This document shows positions 7,189 through 15,448 of a stretch of 64,000 nt of DNA, piece by piece. Numbering within the stretch: the first letter of the stretch is position 1; the number at the start of each line of letters is the position of its first letter. This DNA comes from Cryptosporangium arvum DSM 44712 (GTDB lineage Bacteria; Actinomycetota; Actinomycetes; Mycobacteriales; Cryptosporangiaceae). The DNA is taken from NCBI RefSeq assembly GCF_000585375.1, contig NZ_KK073874.1, forward strand, positions 1,674,001-1,738,000, in the 5' to 3' direction. The notes beneath the pieces were generated by a model. The model saw only the letters and a list, made by a program, of their open reading frames with translations. It was not told where the DNA came from and made no database searches. Both the position numbers and the translations under genes were made by a program.

Positions 7189-8720
7189 CGCCCCGGCTCA
7201 ACCTCCGCGTCCCCGGGGAAGACGGCACACCGCTGGCCACCGATGTCTACCCGGCGGCCGCTCCGGCGCCGGTCGTCGTGACCCGCACCGCCTACGGGCG
7301 CAGCGCACACCGGGCGGAAGGCCAGGCGTGGGCGGCTCGCGGATTCGCCTTCGTCGCCCAGGACGTCCGTGGCCGCCACGACTCCGACGGTGCCTGGAGC
7401 CCTTACCGCAACGAGCGCGCCGATGGTGCCGCGCTGATCGACTGGGTGCTTCGCCGGCCCTGGTGCGACGGGCGGCTGGTCACCACCGGCGGCTCTTACG
7501 CCGGGTACACGGCCTGGGCCGCCGCCGTGACCCGCCCCGACGCGGTCCGCGCGGTGCTCAGCACCGGCCCGGCGATGGGCCTCGACCGTGTCAAGTTCGA
7601 CCCGGCGGGCATCCTGCGGCTCGCCGAGCACGCCACCTGGTGGCTCACCCGCGCCGAGTCCCGCACCAGCCGCGAAGGCCTGGTCACCGAGGTCGCGAGG
7701 CGCGATCCGCAGTGGCTGCACCACCTGCCGGTCGTCGGCATCGCGGAGCGCATGTGGGCCCGCCTGGAGCACTGGAGCGACACCATCACCGGCGGACCCG
7801 GCGCGGAAGGACCGGAAGCGATCACTGACGCCGAGTTGGCCGCCTTTCCCGGCGCGGCGTTCCACGTCGGCGGCTGGTACGACCTGCTGCTCGCCGAGAC
7901 CCTACGCCAGTGGGACGTCGTCGGATCCGCGGTCAGCCCCCGGCCGGGGCGGCAGCTGCTGCTCGGTCCGTGGGACCACGGATTCGTCTGGGCACCGACC
8001 ACCCGCATCGGTGGCCGCGACCACGGCCCGGACTCCCGGATACCGCTCGGGCCGCGCCAGGTGAGGTGGCTGCGCGAGATCCTCGGCGGCGCCCGACGAA
8101 GCCGGGCCGACGTATTCGTCGTCGGGGCCGGCTGGAGCAGCTCGCCCGCATGGCCACCGCCCACCGCCCCCACGGTTCTCTGGGCCACCGGCGACGACAC
8201 CCTCGCCGACACGCCACCGGACACCGGAAGCGCCCGGACCTACGTCTACGACCCGAAGGATCCCCTGCCGTCCAGCGAGCCCGGCGCCGACCGGGCGGAA
8301 CTCGAGGGGCGCACCGATGTCGTCCGCTGGTGCGGGCCGGCGCTGGACCAGCCGATGACCCTCGCCGGAACACCCTGCGTGGTCCTGTCCGCTTCCACCG
8401 ATGCGCCGGCCACCGACTTCGTCGTCCGGATCTCCGAGCGGACGACCGACGGACGGGTGCTGCCGCTGGCCTCCGGAGCCGTCGACACGTCGCGGAGCGC
8501 GGGCCCGGCCCACCGCATCCCGCTGACCCCGATCGCGGTCCGGATCCCGGCGGGCTCGCGCCTGGTGCTGGAAGTCACGAGCAGCGACTTCCCGTACCTC
8601 GCGCGGTCACTCAACACCGGCGCCGACCGCTACACCACCACCGACACCGTGGCGGCCACTCAAACCATCCACGCCGGGCCCGGCGGCACCCGGGTCGAGC
8701 TTCCGGAGCAGGTGACATGA
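7185..8720 (+). CDS. CocE/NonD-family (X-Pro dipeptidyl-peptidase-like) serine hydrolase
   Basis: This 511-residue alpha/beta hydrolase belongs to the S15/CocE class. The nucleophile elbow GGSYAG places the catalytic Ser at 104; Asp233 (GGWYDLL) and His265 (PWDHGF) complete the expected triad. The carboxy-terminal 180 residues form the jelly-roll domain typical of the family. Members cleave X-Pro peptides, esters or acyl amides. It sits inside the RiPP operon with overlaps on both sides (GTGA at 7185, ATGA at 8717), so it most likely trims or acyl-modifies the peptide; the Pro-rich precursor (EP, GPG, NPF) offers candidate sites. The start is GTG, and the substrate is unknown. Confidence 0.82.
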   Translation: MTPRLNLRVPGEDGTPLATDVYPAAAPAPVVVTRTAYGRSAHRAEGQAWAARGFAFVAQDVRGRHDSDGAWSPYRNERADGAALIDWVLRRPWCDGRLVTTGGSYAGYTAWAAAVTRPDAVRAVLSTGPAMGLDRVKFDPAGILRLAEHATWWLTRAESRTSREGLVTEVARRDPQWLHHLPVVGIAERMWARLEHWSDTITGGPGAEGPEAITDAELAAFPGAAFHVGGWYDLLLAETLRQWDVVGSAVSPRPGRQLLLGPWDHGFVWAPTTRIGGRDHGPDSRIPLGPRQVRWLREILGGARRSRADVFVVGAGWSSSPAWPPPTAPTVLWATGDDTLADTPPDTGSARTYVYDPKDPLPSSEPGADRAELEGRTDVVRWCGPALDQPMTLAGTPCVVLSASTDAPATDFVVRISERTTDGRVLPLASGAVDTSRSAGPAHRIPLTPIAVRIPAGSRLVLEVTSSDFPYLARSLNTGADRYTTTDTVAATQTIHAGPGGTRVELPEQVT

Positions 8721-10072
8721 CACTGGATGCCCCCACCCCCGCCGAAGCCTTGCTCGTCGACCCCCGGTTCGGGCTGCTGACCGCCGTCCGTCCCGACCCG
8801 TACCCGGAGATGCCGGCCGCGTGGGTCGGCTACGGTGCCGCCGTCGCCGACACCAGACAGTTCACGGACTGGCACGCCGACCCGTTCGGCTTCGGAGCCG
8901 CGGTCGGCGATCCCGACCGGGCCCGCCGCGCCGCGATCGGCGAGGCCGTCGAGCGCTACTGCGGCCGCGTCGTGCCACCGGACCTTTTCCGGGGCAGCTG
9001 GCGGCAGTGGGGTGAGAACGCGCTGGACCCGGAGACGTTCGCCCTGTACTCCGACCGGCAGTACGCGACGCCGGGATTTCCTTTCGTGCCGTTCGGCCGG
9101 GACACCGAGGCCGAGTGGGTCGAGGGCAGAGACCTCCGCGACCACTCCCCGGTACTGGTGCCCGCCACCTCGGTCTACCTCGACTACCGGCCACCGGGCC
9201 GTCGCCCGCTGCACGCGCTCTCCTACGCGGGCATCGCCGCCGGTACCGACCGCGAGCACGCCGAACGGTTCGCGCTCGAGGAACTCTTCGAGCGGGACGC
9301 GACCACGATCTGGTGGGCCAGCGGCGCCCCGGCCGAACTCGTCGCCGACGGCTACCGCGTCGTCGACCTGCTCGACGACCGGCACGCGGACCGTCGACGA
9401 GTGCGGCTGCTGCGGGTGCCGTCACCGTTCGGCGTCCCGGTGCTCTGCGCGTTCATCGAGGACGCCGACCGGGGACTGGTGGCCTTCGGCAGCGCATGCC
9501 GGGCGGACCCGGTCGAAGCTGGACTCAAGGCGCTCGTCGAAGCGCTCGGCCTGCTGCAGATGACCGCACAGCTGGCCGACCCGGACAGCGAGCTCTGGAG
9601 TGCCCGGCAGCGCGGAACGATCCTGCCGCACACGTTCGTGGCGTTCCGCGCCGACCGCCGGTACTCCGAGAGCTTCCGCGCCGACTACCGGGATCTCGTG
9701 GATCTACCCGCGCTCGCCCAGCTCTACCTCGACCCCCGGATGCAGGGCTCACCGCTGGAGCGGCTGCGCCCGGAGTCGCCCCGGATCGCGCTCGCCGACA
9801 TCCCGCGGATCGCGGATCCCTACGAGAGCTACCTGGCCAAGCTGACCGACGCCGGTCACCGAATCGTCTCGGTCGACGTCACGACACCGGACGTGCGGGC
9901 CGCCGGGCTCTGCGTCGTCCGGGTCGTCGTCCCGGGCCTCTACGGCAACGCCCCGGCTGCGTTCCCGTACCTGGGCGGGCGTCGGCTCTACGAGGTACCG
10001 GTGGACGCCGGCTGGATCGACCGACCGCTCACCGAGGACACGCTCGTCCGCGACCCCCTTCCCCTGGCATGA
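8717..10072 (+). CDS. YcaO-domain protein (first copy)
   Basis: A 451-residue YcaO-family protein. YcaO enzymes use ATP to phosphorylate a peptide amide and drive azoline, thioamide or amidine formation. Visible ATP-site features are GEAVERYC (75-82), FALEELFERDATT, and the later ALKALVEAL-type helix. The conserved ending DVTTPDVRAAGL plus VVPGLYGNAPAAFPYLG is typical of the family. The last residues DPLPLA resemble a shortened PxPxP tail seen in azoline-forming members. No TfuA gene or flavin dehydrogenase (SagB-like) is next to it, so thioamides are less likely and any azolines would stay unoxidised. ATG 8717 overlaps the hydrolase stop. Confidence 0.85.
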   Translation: MTLDAPTPAEALLVDPRFGLLTAVRPDPYPEMPAAWVGYGAAVADTRQFTDWHADPFGFGAAVGDPDRARRAAIGEAVERYCGRVVPPDLFRGSWRQWGENALDPETFALYSDRQYATPGFPFVPFGRDTEAEWVEGRDLRDHSPVLVPATSVYLDYRPPGRRPLHALSYAGIAAGTDREHAERFALEELFERDATTIWWASGAPAELVADGYRVVDLLDDRHADRRRVRLLRVPSPFGVPVLCAFIEDADRGLVAFGSACRADPVEAGLKALVEALGLLQMTAQLADPDSELWSARQRGTILPHTFVAFRADRRYSESFRADYRDLVDLPALAQLYLDPRMQGSPLERLRPESPRIALADIPRIADPYESYLAKLTDAGHRIVSVDVTTPDVRAAGLCVVRVVVPGLYGNAPAAFPYLGGRRLYEVPVDAGWIDRPLTEDTLVRDPLPLA

Positions 10073-11385
10073 ACAGCCGGATCGACCCACGGGTCGTCGC
10101 CGCGCTGGTCGACGAGCGGACCGGCATCCTCCGCCGGGTCGAGCGCCGACCCGTCCCGGCCCACGTGCCGCGGTCGTTCACGCTCGTCCGGTCCGTCATT
10201 GCCGACAGCTCCGCGTTCAGCGACTGGGTCAGCGACACCGCCGGCGCCGGGTACACGTTCGGTGATCCGGACGCCGCTCTCGCCGCGGCCGTCGGCGAAG
10301 GCATCGAGCGGTACTGCGCCCACCTGATCCCGCCCGGCTTACGCGTGGCGCGCCATCGCGACGTGGACGGCGACGCGATCGACCCGGCCACGATCGCCCT
10401 CTACTCCCGCGACCAGTACGCCCAGCCCGGCTTTCCCTTCGCGCCCCTGGACGCTGACACCGTCACCGAGTGGGCCGACGGCGCGGACCTCCTCGACCGC
10501 CGCCCGATGGCGGTTCCCGCCGCGCTCGTCTGGCCCGGCCATCACCGGCTGGCCGACCGTCCACTCGCACCCGTGCTGCAGGCGGGACTGGCGGCCGGCC
10601 CGACCCGGCAGATCGCCGAGCAGCACGCGCTGGCCGAGGTGATCGAGCGGGACGCGATGACGCTGGGCTGGACCGGGCGGGCGGGCCTGCGGCCGGTGGA
10701 GCCGCCGCCGTGGCTGTCCCGGCTCGCGCGCGGTCCGCATCGTCGGCTGGAAGCGTCGTTCCTGGCGTTCCCGAACGAGTTCGACGTGCCGGTGATCGGG
10801 GCGCTGCTCTCCGACCCGGAGACCGGCCGGCTCGGCCTGGGCACCGGCTGCCGTTCCGGGCCGGTCGCCGCCGCGCTCAAGGCGCTGGGCGAGGCCCTCC
10901 AACTCCTGTTGCTGCTGGGTGAGTACGACGACCCGGCCGGGCCATTCGCCGCAGCAGCCAGGCACCCGACCAGCCCGCTCAGCCCGTGGCGCGCCGACCG
11001 CTCCTACCTCGCGCAGCGCCGCGACGACCTTCGCGACGTCGTCGACTACGGCGCCCACCTGCAACTCGCGCTCGACCCGGCCTATCAGAAGCGGTTCGCC
11101 GACGAGCTGGCCGAAGCCGTGCGGGACCGGACGCCGTGGGCACTGCCCGACGAAGACACCGGGGATACGCCGGACCTGGTACGTCGCTCGGCCGAGCGCG
11201 GGCACCGGCCGGTGTCGGTCGATCTGACGACCCCGGACGTTCGGTCGGCCGGGCTGACCGTCGTTCGGGTCGTCGTTCCCGGGTTGTACGGCAACGCCGC
11301 CGCGGGCCTGCCCTTCCTCGGCGGTGAGCGGATGCGCCGCGCGCTGAACGGGCGTCCGTACCGGGCGCTGCCGCTGCCGCACTGA
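10069..11385 (+). CDS. YcaO-domain protein (second copy)
   Basis: This 438-residue YcaO paralogue is translationally coupled to the first (ATGA at 10069). The same core signatures are present: GEGIERYC (76-83), ALAEVIERDAMTLGW, ALKALGEALQL, DLTTPDVRSAGL and VVPGLYGNAAAGLPFLG. It ends ALPLPH, again a partial Pro-rich tail. The two copies are clearly related but diverged throughout, so they probably act on different residues or as an active/inactive pair, as in two-YcaO systems such as bottromycin. It is the last gene of the cluster, and a decayed gene follows on the other strand at 11394. Confidence 0.85.
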   Translation: MNSRIDPRVVAALVDERTGILRRVERRPVPAHVPRSFTLVRSVIADSSAFSDWVSDTAGAGYTFGDPDAALAAAVGEGIERYCAHLIPPGLRVARHRDVDGDAIDPATIALYSRDQYAQPGFPFAPLDADTVTEWADGADLLDRRPMAVPAALVWPGHHRLADRPLAPVLQAGLAAGPTRQIAEQHALAEVIERDAMTLGWTGRAGLRPVEPPPWLSRLARGPHRRLEASFLAFPNEFDVPVIGALLSDPETGRLGLGTGCRSGPVAAALKALGEALQLLLLLGEYDDPAGPFAAAARHPTSPLSPWRADRSYLAQRRDDLRDVVDYGAHLQLALDPAYQKRFADELAEAVRDRTPWALPDEDTGDTPDLVRRSAERGHRPVSVDLTTPDVRSAGLTVVRVVVPGLYGNAAAGLPFLGGERMRRALNGRPYRALPLPH

Positions 11386-11393
11386 CCGGAGGC

Positions 11394-11944
11394 TCAGCCG
11401 TCGTAGGGATCGCGCGGCGCGGAGACACGCTCGAAGGTCCCGACGGTCAGTTTCGTCGCTGACCGGGTCGGTGGCCGGCTTGCCGTCGTAGCGGCCGGTC
11501 ACCGTGACCCAGGTGTCCGGGGTCAGGCCGCCCGGCACCGATCCGGCCAGCCGGATGCGCAAGGCCTGCCCGTCGGCGGCGCAGCAGCTGATCGAGATCC
11601 GGGTCAGATGGACCGCAGCGCCACCCCGGCCAGGCCCGCCACCGGCACGGCCAGCGCGGGCGGCCGGGGCAGCGCGCGGGCGTAGAACCCCGCGGCACGA
11701 ACACCGCCATCGCCGCGCCGATCAGCATGCCCAGGGCCAGGAACGGCAGCGCCTGCACGGCGATCGCCACGAACACCGTCGCCCAGGTTCGCATCGCGGG
11801 AGTGTCGAAGACCTCGGTCAGCGGGCCCCGCGCAAGGAGCAGCACGACCAGGAGCGCGCCCAGCGCCTCCATCGACCCCGGCCGCCAGCGGCCGCGCCCG
11901 TGCAGCGGCAGGTCAGCCAGCTCACTGGACACGTTACGGCCCAA
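11394..11944 (-). pseudogene. Fused remnants of a YraQ-type permease and a TIGR03943-type protein
   Basis: The minus strand first encodes a permease start with a hydrophobic AMRTWATVFVAIAVQALPFL and ALGMLIGAAMAVFVP. After a one-base shift near 11692 it continues FYARALPRPPALAVPVAG and then jumps to the tail of another protein: ISISCCAADGQALRIRLAG, then DTWVTVTGRYDGKPA. A second shift precedes the ending VGTFERVSAPRDPYDG with TGA at 11394-11396. These are the start of a DUF318/YraQ permease and the end of a TIGR03943 protein, which are normally adjacent genes often found in Zur regulons. Several hundred codons in between are missing. No working product is expected. Confidence 0.7.
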
Positions 11945-12032
11945 GTGCTCATCGGTGATCGACGCGGCGGCACGCGGTGCGGCACGGACCGTGCCGGAGC
12001 GGCCCGGGGCAACCGGCCAGTGTTATCTTCAG

Positions 12033-12056
12033 ATGGAAACGATATCGATTGTCATA
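12033..12056. promoter_or_regulatory. Zur-like operator before znuA
   Basis: An AT-rich imperfect dyad with outer TGGAAA and TTGTCA and the inner palindrome CGATATCG. It ends just before the ribosome site (GGAG, 12061-12064) of znuA. It is a weaker match than the box at 6053 but is the expected operator position for a zinc uptake operon. It could also have served the decayed divergent permease gene. Confidence 0.55.
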
Positions 12057-12071
12057 TTCAGGAGTGCGTAT

Positions 12072-13007
12072 ATGGTGGCCTCACGAAGTCGATGGACGTT
12101 AGGCGCGGTCGGCCTGGCTACCGTCGCGACGCTGGTGGCGGGCTGCGGTTCGTCGGACGACGGGGCCACGACCGCCGCGTCCGACGGTGCGAAGAGCACT
12201 CAGGTCGTCGCCTCGACGAACGTCTACGGCGACATCGTCAAGCAGATCGCCGGAGACTCGTCCAAGGTCGAGATCACCTCGATCATCAGCGACCCCTCAC
12301 AGGACCCGCACTCGTACGAGGCGAACACCCAGACCCAGTTGAAGCTGTCGAAGGCCGACCTCGTCATCGAGAACGGTGGTGGTTACGACGACTTCATGGA
12401 CACGATGCTCAAGAGCGCGAACAACGGCGACGCCACCGTGCTCAACGCGGTCGAGGTCTCCGGAAAGACCGCGCCCGCGGACGGTGAGCTGAACGAGCAC
12501 GTCTGGTACGACCTGCCGTCGATCGAGAAGCTCGTCCCCAAGATCACCGAGGCGCTGAGCGCCGCGGACACGTCCGAGAAGGCCACGTTCGAGGCCAACG
12601 CGAAGACTTTCCTCGGCAAGGTCCAGCAGCTGGAGAGCGCCGCGGCCGCGATCAAGGCGAAGCACAACGGTGAGGGCGCGGCGATCACCGAGCCGGTCCC
12701 GGTCTACCTCCTGCAGGCCAGCGGCCTGGTCGACAAGACCCCGGAGGAGTTCAGCGAGGCCGTTGAAGAAGGCACCGATGTCCCGGCGGCCGTGCTCCAG
12801 GAAACCCTCGGTCTCTTCACCGCCAAGCAGGTCAAGGTACTCGCCTACAACGAGCAGACTGCCGGGCCGGAGTCGGACAAGGTCGTGGCCGCCGCGAAGT
12901 CCGCCGGTGTCCCGGTCGTCGCGGTCACCGAGACCCTGCCGCCGGGCAAGGACTACGTGAGCTGGATGAGCGGCATGCTGTCCTCGCTCCAGACCGCCCT
13001 CGGCTGA
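12072..13007 (+). CDS. znuA: Zinc ABC transporter substrate-binding lipoprotein ZnuA/AdcA-like
   Basis: A cluster A-I/TroA-family metal-binding lipoprotein of 311 residues. The signal peptide ends VAGC with lipidated Cys25. Two expected zinc ligands are visible, His80 in DPHSYE and His143 in NEHVWYD. The usual third His is replaced in the segment ITEPVPVYLLQASGL, as in many actinobacterial homologues, so Glu or another residue may complete the site. There is no His-rich acidic loop. Residues KTPEEFSEAVEEGTD and AYNEQTAGPES match the C-lobe. ATG 12072 follows GGAG by 7 bases. It heads the znuACB operon under a Zur-like box. Confidence 0.88.
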   Translation: MVASRSRWTLGAVGLATVATLVAGCGSSDDGATTAASDGAKSTQVVASTNVYGDIVKQIAGDSSKVEITSIISDPSQDPHSYEANTQTQLKLSKADLVIENGGGYDDFMDTMLKSANNGDATVLNAVEVSGKTAPADGELNEHVWYDLPSIEKLVPKITEALSAADTSEKATFEANAKTFLGKVQQLESAAAAIKAKHNGEGAAITEPVPVYLLQASGLVDKTPEEFSEAVEEGTDVPAAVLQETLGLFTAKQVKVLAYNEQTAGPESDKVVAAAKSAGVPVVAVTETLPPGKDYVSWMSGMLSSLQTALG

Positions 13008-13010
13008 GCC

Positions 13011-13880
13011 ATGGCAGCCCCGAGAAACGACCTGCTGGAGGTCAGGCGAGCGACGCTCGCCTACGGTTCGCGGGTGATCTGGCAGGAGCTCGACCTGGCC
13101 GTGCGGCGGGGTGAGTTCCTGGCCGTGCTCGGCGCGAACGGGTCGGGAAAGACCAGCCTGCTCCGGGTCGTTCTCGGCCTCCAGCCGCTGAGCTCCGGCA
13201 CCGTCCTGGTCGACGGGGCCCGACCGCGCCGCGGAAGTAACGCGGTCGGATACGTCGCGCAGCAGCGCGCCAGCGACTCGCCCATGCCGCAGCGGGCCAA
13301 GGACCTCGTCGGCCAGGGCCTCGACGGCCACCGGTGGGGTATCGGGCTCCCCGGCCGGGACCGGGAGCGACGGATCCGGGCCGCGCTGGACGAAGTCGGA
13401 GCGCTCAGCTACGCCGACTGGCCGATCGGCGCGCTCTCCGGCGGTGAACAGCAGCGCGTCCGGATCGCGCAGGCGCTCGTCGCCGACCCGCGATTACTGC
13501 TCTGCGACGAGCCGCTCTCCTGGTTGGACGTGACCAGCCAGCAGACGATCAGCAGCCTGGTCGATCGGTGGCGGCGGGAACACGACAGCGCGGTGCTGTT
13601 CGTGACCCACGACATCAACCCGGTGCTGCCCTACGTCGACCGCGTGCTCTACATGGCCGGCGACGGGCAGCACCGTCTCGGCACCGTCGACGAGGTACTG
13701 ACCGGCGACACACTCAGCGCCCTGCACGGCGCGCCCGTCGATGTCGTCCGGTTGCGCGACCGCATCGTCATCGTCGGGCTGCCCGAAGCCGCCCATCCGC
13801 ACGGGGCGCACCCGGACCCGGCGCACCCGGACCCGGCGCACCCCGAGCCGGCGCGCCCGGAGAAGGTGCACTCCGCATGA
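13011..13880 (+). CDS. znuC: Zinc ABC transporter ATP-binding protein ZnuC
   Basis: This 289-residue ATPase of the metal ABC family has Walker A GANGSGKT (41-48), a signature starting LSGGEQQR, Walker B LLLCDEP and the H-loop VTHDIN. The start is 3 bases after the znuA stop. The last 30 residues form a His/Pro/Glu-rich tail with a repeated AHPDP unit (HPHGAHPDPAHPDP, then AHPEP). This is unusual for the family and could bind zinc on the cytoplasmic face. The stop overlaps the znuB start (ATGA). Confidence 0.9.
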   Translation: MAAPRNDLLEVRRATLAYGSRVIWQELDLAVRRGEFLAVLGANGSGKTSLLRVVLGLQPLSSGTVLVDGARPRRGSNAVGYVAQQRASDSPMPQRAKDLVGQGLDGHRWGIGLPGRDRERRIRAALDEVGALSYADWPIGALSGGEQQRVRIAQALVADPRLLLCDEPLSWLDVTSQQTISSLVDRWRREHDSAVLFVTHDINPVLPYVDRVLYMAGDGQHRLGTVDEVLTGDTLSALHGAPVDVVRLRDRIVIVGLPEAAHPHGAHPDPAHPDPAHPEPARPEKVHSA

Positions 13881-14797
13881 CCGTCTCCGTCCTCGCCGAC
13901 GCGCCTCCGAGCTTCTGGCACCAGATCTTCAACTTCGACGACTACGGCCAGCTGCTCGCGCTGGTGCACAACTCGCTCATCGCCGGCGCCGTCCTGGGTG
14001 TCGTCGGTGGGCTGGCCGGGGTGTTCGTCGTGATGCGCGACCTGCCGTTCGCCGTCCACGGCATCAGCGAGCTGTCGTTCGCCGGGGCGTCCGGAGCGCT
14101 GCTGCTCGGTGCGAACGTCGTCGTCGGGTCGCTGGCGGGGTCGGTGATCGCGGCCCTGCTGATCGGTGTGCTGGGCAGCCGGGCACGCGACCGGAACTCG
14201 ATCATCGGCGTGCTCATGCCGTTCGGGCTCGGGCTCGGCGTCCTGTTCCTCGCGCTCTACAAAGGCCGTGCCGCGAACAAGTTCGGCTTGCTCACCGGGC
14301 AGATCGTGGCAGTCGACACCCCCCAGCTGTCCTGGCTGGTCGGTGTCTCGGTGGTCGTACTCCTGGGGCTGCTGGCGATCTGGCGACCGCTGCGCTTCGC
14401 CAGCCTCGACGCCGAGCTGGCCGCGGCCCGTGGGGTGCCGGTGCGGTTGCTCTCGCTGGCGTTCATGCTCCTGCTGGGACTGGCCGTGGCGGTGGCCGTC
14501 CAGGTCGTCGGCGCCCTGCTGGTACTGAGCATCATCGTGACGCCGGCCGCCGCAGCGGCGCGGGTGACCGTCGCGCCAGCCCGGATGGTGGCCTTCAGCG
14601 TCGCGTTCGCCGTGGTCTCGCTGCTCGGCGGGATCCTGCTCGCACTGGGCAGCAGCGTCCCGATCAGCCCGTACGTGACCACGATCGCGTTCGCGATCTA
14701 CCTCGTCTGCTGGCTCATCGGTGCCCGGCGGCAGCGGCGAGGCTGGTCCTCGGCACGAGCCCTGCCGTCGCGGACTCCCGTCGTCACCGCCGCCTGA
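13877..14797 (+). CDS. znuB: Zinc ABC transporter permease ZnuB
   Basis: A 306-residue ABC-3 family permease with eight or nine hydrophobic helices. It includes the family segments FAVHGISELSFAGASGALL and VQVVGALLVLSIIVTPAAAA, which surround the substrate path and the ATPase-coupling loop. It is the last gene of znuACB. Its final 100 bases overlap, tail to tail, the extended 3' end of the zur gene on the other strand. Confidence 0.9.
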   Translation: MTVSVLADAPPSFWHQIFNFDDYGQLLALVHNSLIAGAVLGVVGGLAGVFVVMRDLPFAVHGISELSFAGASGALLLGANVVVGSLAGSVIAALLIGVLGSRARDRNSIIGVLMPFGLGLGVLFLALYKGRAANKFGLLTGQIVAVDTPQLSWLVGVSVVVLLGLLAIWRPLRFASLDAELAAARGVPVRLLSLAFMLLLGLAVAVAVQVVGALLVLSIIVTPAAAAARVTVAPARMVAFSVAFAVVSLLGGILLALGSSVPISPYVTTIAFAIYLVCWLIGARRQRRGWSSARALPSRTPVVTAA

Positions 14798-15315
14798 GCG
14801 CCGCCGGGCGTCCCCGGGCCGGATCGTCGGCCCGTGGCGGCTGGTCGCCGGGCGCCCGGCGGTGCCGTCTGCGACTGGGCGCCCGGCTCGATCCGGGGGC
14901 GGGGCTTCGTGCCGACGGCGGCGCAATCGGCGCAGGTTCCGAACATCTCGACCCGGTGACTGACGTCGGTGAAGCCGCTGTCGCGCACCACCGCGTCGAC
15001 CCAGGCCTCACTGGCCGGCGCGGTGACCTCGATGGTTGCCAGGCAGGACCGGCAGATCAGGTGATGGTGATGCACCGGCGTGCAATGGCGGTACATCTGC
15101 TCCCCGTGTACGCCGTGGACCGCGTCGACCTCACCGGCTTCGGCCAGCGTCTGCAAAGTGCGGTACACGGTCGCCAGGCCCAGCTCCACACCACGAGCCC
15201 GCAGCGCCGTGTAGATCTGCTGGGCGCTGCGGAACTCCGGCGTCTCCTTGAGGAACGCGTGCACCGCCGTGCGCTGCCTGGTCGTGCGCATTCCCGCAAG
15301 CGTTCCCTCGGCCAT
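14698..15315 (-). CDS. zur: Zinc uptake regulator Zur (Fur family) with an extended C-terminus
   Basis: A 205-residue Fur-family repressor. The winged helix spans about 8-75 (FRSAQQIYTALRARG, then LATVYRTLQTL). The metal sites include HHHH (82-85), Cys88/Cys91 and Cys128/Cys131, the two CxxC motifs of the structural zinc site. Zur proteins usually stop soon after the second CxxC (about 135-140 residues); here 70 Pro/Arg/Gly-rich residues follow and run 100 bases into znuB on the other strand, suggesting a lost stop codon. ATG 15315 follows GAGGAG by 7 bases. It is the likely regulator of all the TGAAAA...TTTTCA boxes in this island. Confidence 0.88.
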   Translation of the reverse strand: MAEGTLAGMRTTRQRTAVHAFLKETPEFRSAQQIYTALRARGVELGLATVYRTLQTLAEAGEVDAVHGVHGEQMYRHCTPVHHHHLICRSCLATIEVTAPASEAWVDAVVRDSGFTDVSHRVEMFGTCADCAAVGTKPRPRIEPGAQSQTAPPGARRPAATGRRSGPGTPGGAQAAVTTGVRDGRARAEDQPRRCRRAPMSQQTR

Positions 15316-15360
15316 CGCTTCGCTCCTCGTGCGCCTGTAGCCTCGACCCACCTTATCGCC

Positions 15361-15373
15361 AATGATAATCATT
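15361..15373. promoter_or_regulatory. Fur/Zur-type operator before zur
   Basis: AATGATAATCATT is a symmetric Fur-family box (6-base arms around one base). It lies 46 bases upstream of the zur start, in the only AT-rich stretch of the gap 15316-15448. It is consistent with autoregulation. Confidence 0.6.
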
Positions 15374-15448
15374 ACCGAAAAAGATGAGCGGGAGCGTACT
15401 TCACGGGCGACGACGAGCACCGGGAGTCCGGCGAGCTGCTGGCCGGGC

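Noticed and set aside
15361..15373. Reading the box as an iron (Fur) operator controlling uptake of iron
   Set aside because: The symmetric AATGATAATCATT would fit Fur, but the gene behind it and its surroundings are zinc-related, so Zur autoregulation is preferred; the two cannot be separated by sequence alone.
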